From Lentzea atacamensis (lineage in GTDB: Bacteria; Actinomycetota; Actinomycetes; Mycobacteriales; Pseudonocardiaceae), in NCBI RefSeq assembly GCF_003269295.1, contig NZ_QLTT01000015.1:62001-126000 (forward strand): DNA of 64,000 nt, read 5' to 3'. Numbering within the stretch: the stretch's first letter is position 1; every line of letters starts with the position of its first letter. Shown here piece after piece: positions 62,026 through 64,000 of the stretch. The translations under genes were made by a program, and so were the position numbers. The notes beneath the pieces are model-generated. The model had not been told where the DNA came from. It did not search any database and saw nothing but the letters and a program-made list of their open reading frames with translations.

Positions 62026-64000
62026 GACGCGGACCTCCGGCGCGACAGCTCGGGCGGCCCTTCCAGGAACCCTTGCTCGGCGAACCTGGTGAGGTAGAGC
62101 GGTATCAGCTCGAGGATCGGGGGACAGGCCTCGCTGCGGGACTGGGCCCCGGCGCGGGCGTTGCGGACGTCGAGCCTGGCCGGGCGGAAGAACGGGTCCG
62201 CCGACTCGGTGAACAGGGGCAGCAGCGGGTACAGCGCGTTGTCGTCCTCGTAGCGCAGGTTCTCCAGTACCGGTTCCCACTCGTGCAGCGGCACGACGTC
62301 GAGCTGGTAGCCGGTGTCCCGGATGGCGTCGATGAACTCGCGGTAGGTGATGGGATCGCGATGGGTCAGGTGGAACGTTCGCCCGGAGGTCGTGTTTTGC
62401 GACAGCTCCACGATCATGCCGGAGACAACGTCGACCGGGCTGAAGTCGATCGTCGCGGAGATCTCGGGACAGGCGCCCAGTTGCAGGACTCCCTTGATGA
62501 ACCGGGTGAAGTAGTCGCCCAGCTGGCCGCAGCCACCCGCGAGGGCGCCCGTGATGGTGCCCGGACGGTAGATCGACGCCGGCAGGCCGGCGGCGCGCGC
62601 GTTCTCGACGAGCTTGTCCGCCACCCACTTCGACTCCGCGTAGCCGCCACCGTAGAGGCTGTCGCAGTGCGCCAGCGGCTGGTCCTCGTAGATCGTCGCG
62701 TTGCGCAGATAGCCGTAGGCGTCGAAGACGGCGTCGGACGAGATGTAGTGGAACGCCTTGGTCTTGTTGTCCACCGCGAGCCGCAGCAGCTCGCGGGTAC
62801 CCTCCACGTTGGCCAGCCGCAGCTTGTCGTACGGCAGGAGCGAGTTGACGTGCGCGCCGTTGTGGTAGATCGCGTCGATCTGGCCGCCCAGCTCCCGCCA
62901 CGCCGCGTCCGACAGCCCCAGCCGTGGTTGCGAGAGGTCTGCGGGAACGGCGATGACGCGATCCCGCGCCGACTCGGTCAGGCATCCGTTCGCCGCGAGG
63001 TTGTCGATCACCCGTTGCCGGGCTTGCTCGGCGTCACGGGCCCGCACCAGGCAGTGGATCCGCGCCGACGTGTCGCGCAGCAGATCATGCACCAAGTGTG
63101 CGCCGAGGAACCCGGTCGCGCCCGTCAGCAGAACGTCTCCACACGCCGCCTCGGTCGTACGAGGGGACACGGTGAAACCGCGGTCGAGGCTTGCGTCGGT
63201 GGCGAAACGCTCCCCGCGCGGCAGTGTGGTTCGCGCGGCGGGCACCGCGCGGCCGAAGAAACCACCGTCGCGCAACGCGTTCAGGCATGCCTTCGCGGTG
63301 TCGGAGATGTGCCGCAGATCCTCTTGGGTGTGGCCGGTGGACAGGAAGCACACCCTGGTCTCCAGGACGTAGATCCCCTTGAGCGCCAGCAGGTGGAAGA
63401 ACAGGTCGATGGCGATCGGGTAGCGCTGCAGGCTGTACTCGCCGTCGCCGATGAACCGGAACACCGACGAGAATTGCACGATCCGGAGCGGAAACTCTTC
63501 CCTCTCGCAGAAGGTGTTGAAGTCGTGCGCCAGCCAGGCGACGTTGTCCGCGAGCCGCCGCTGCAGCTCGGGTCCCTGTTCCTTCAGGTGGGTCAGCACC
63601 GCCTGCGTGGCGGCCATGGTCATCGGGTTCTTGTTGAAGGTGCCGCCGAAGAACGTCGTCGGCACGGTGGGCGTCGAGTCGTCCCCGTAGTTCCACTGAC
63701 CGCCGTCGACGGTGTCCATGAACTCGGCGCGGCCCGCGACGGCGCCGACCGGCATGCCTCCGCCGAGGATCTTCCCGTAGGTGACGATGTCGGCGTCCAC
63801 TCCGGACCACACCTGTGCCCCGCCGGGATCGACGCGGAACCCGGTGACGATCTCGTCGAAGATCAGCGCCGTGCCGCAGGCGCGGGTCAGTTCGCGAAGC
63901 TCGTGCAGGAAACGCTTCGGCTGCAGGTCGGGTCGCCGGCTCTGCACCGGCTCGACCAGCACCGCCGCCAGTTCGCCGCCGAGCGCGCGAATCGTCTCCA
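62022..64000 (-). CDS. Aminotransferase (AMT) - thioester reductase of an NRPS/PKS, partial
   Basis: The frame is open to the window edge, so the protein begins outside. About 660 residues are visible. First is a class III aminotransferase domain of the integrated AMT type known from iturin/mycosubtilin synthases (VLVEPVQSRRPDLQPKRFLHELR, LIFDEIVTGFRVDPGG, the PLP lysine in TYGKILGGGMPVGAVAG, GGTFNKNPMTMAA, CFLSTGHTQEDL). From about 63,150 a thioester reductase follows (GDVLLTGATGFLGAHLVHDLL, YISSDAVF, YGGGYAESKWVADKL with Y-x3-K, YRPGTITG), which releases a carrier-bound chain as aldehyde or alcohol. It is the most upstream visible gene of the cluster; further assembly-line domains or genes lie beyond 64,000. 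Confidence 0.88.
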   Translation of the reverse strand, partial: ETIRALGGELAAVLVEPVQSRRPDLQPKRFLHELRELTRACGTALIFDEIVTGFRVDPGGAQVWSGVDADIVTYGKILGGGMPVGAVAGRAEFMDTVDGGQWNYGDDSTPTVPTTFFGGTFNKNPMTMAATQAVLTHLKEQGPELQRRLADNVAWLAHDFNTFCEREEFPLRIVQFSSVFRFIGDGEYSLQRYPIAIDLFFHLLALKGIYVLETRVCFLSTGHTQEDLRHISDTAKACLNALRDGGFFGRAVPAARTTLPRGERFATDASLDRGFTVSPRTTEAACGDVLLTGATGFLGAHLVHDLLRDTSARIHCLVRARDAEQARQRVIDNLAANGCLTESARDRVIAVPADLSQPRLGLSDAAWRELGGQIDAIYHNGAHVNSLLPYDKLRLANVEGTRELLRLAVDNKTKAFHYISSDAVFDAYGYLRNATIYEDQPLAHCDSLYGGGYAESKWVADKLVENARAAGLPASIYRPGTITGALAGGCGQLGDYFTRFIKGVLQLGACPEISATIDFSPVDVVSGMIVELSQNTTSGRTFHLTHRDPITYREFIDAIRDTGYQLDVVPLHEWEPVLENLRYEDDNALYPLLPLFTESADPFFRPARLDVRNARAGAQSRSEACPPILELIPLYLTRFAEQGFLEGPPELSRRRSAS

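Overview
The window comes from a GC-rich actinomycete. Codon third positions are strongly G/C, GTG and TTG starts are common, and start/stop overlaps of the GTGA and ATGA type recur. The EspG, DUF3558, PPE-like, DUF2637-like and DUF5753 families suggest a Pseudonocardiales genome (Lentzea, Saccharothrix or Amycolatopsis type). That placement is inference from gene content.

Layout. (1) 1-2593: conserved block with the end of cmk, a PlsC-type acyltransferase and der, all translationally coupled. (2) 2599-6485 (minus): four-gene unit of carrier protein, acyl-CoA dehydrogenase-like enzyme, stand-alone adenylation enzyme and alpha-oxoamine synthase. It looks like a prolyl-to-pyrrolyl carrier-protein module, but the synthase carries a frameshift. 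(3) 6623-8894: small HTH/WD40-like regulator and a NarL-type two-component pair. (4) 9068-18.7 kb: tRNA-Pro followed directly by a tyrosine recombinase, two tandem DUF2637-like membrane proteins, GNAT-like, HEPN and AlbA_2 genes, and a nuclease-STAND gene broken by an amber codon and an IS3-family element. The right side of the IS is a different broken gene (XRE/DUF5753). This resembles a decayed integrative element carrying defence genes. (5) 18.5-26.5 kb: two divergent type VII secretion accessory operons (PPE-like, DUF3558 lipoprotein, two EspG proteins, WXG100-like protein, alpha/beta-hydrolase, lipoprotein, YbaB-like). No core secretion genes are visible. (6) 27.0-44.4 kb: the most unusual locus. 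It encodes a 2,071-aa Ser/Thr kinase-helicase-DUF1998-nuclease fusion, a SNF2 helicase, a large N6-adenine methylase and a UvrD-like helicase. Opposite them lies an HTH-methylase gene with a ruined catalytic motif. The two outer promoters share a 21-bp motif in facing orientation. (7) 44.6-51.3 kb: complete Wadjet jetABCD. (8) 51.4-57.7 kb: GmrSD-like HNH remnant and two consecutive TIR-STAND-TPR genes. (9) 57.7-64 kb: edge of a specialised-metabolite cluster with cupin-like, NDPK-like, FAD oxidoreductase, small-molecule kinase and aminotransferase-thioester reductase genes. The last gene runs off the window.

How the parts fit: 27-58 kb is a defence island. The kinase/helicase/methylase locus probably combines self-modification with DNA-translocating effectors in a DISARM-like way. 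Wadjet would target plasmids, and the TIR-STAND proteins are likely abortive-infection sensors. Functions are inferred from motifs read by eye; no database search was possible.
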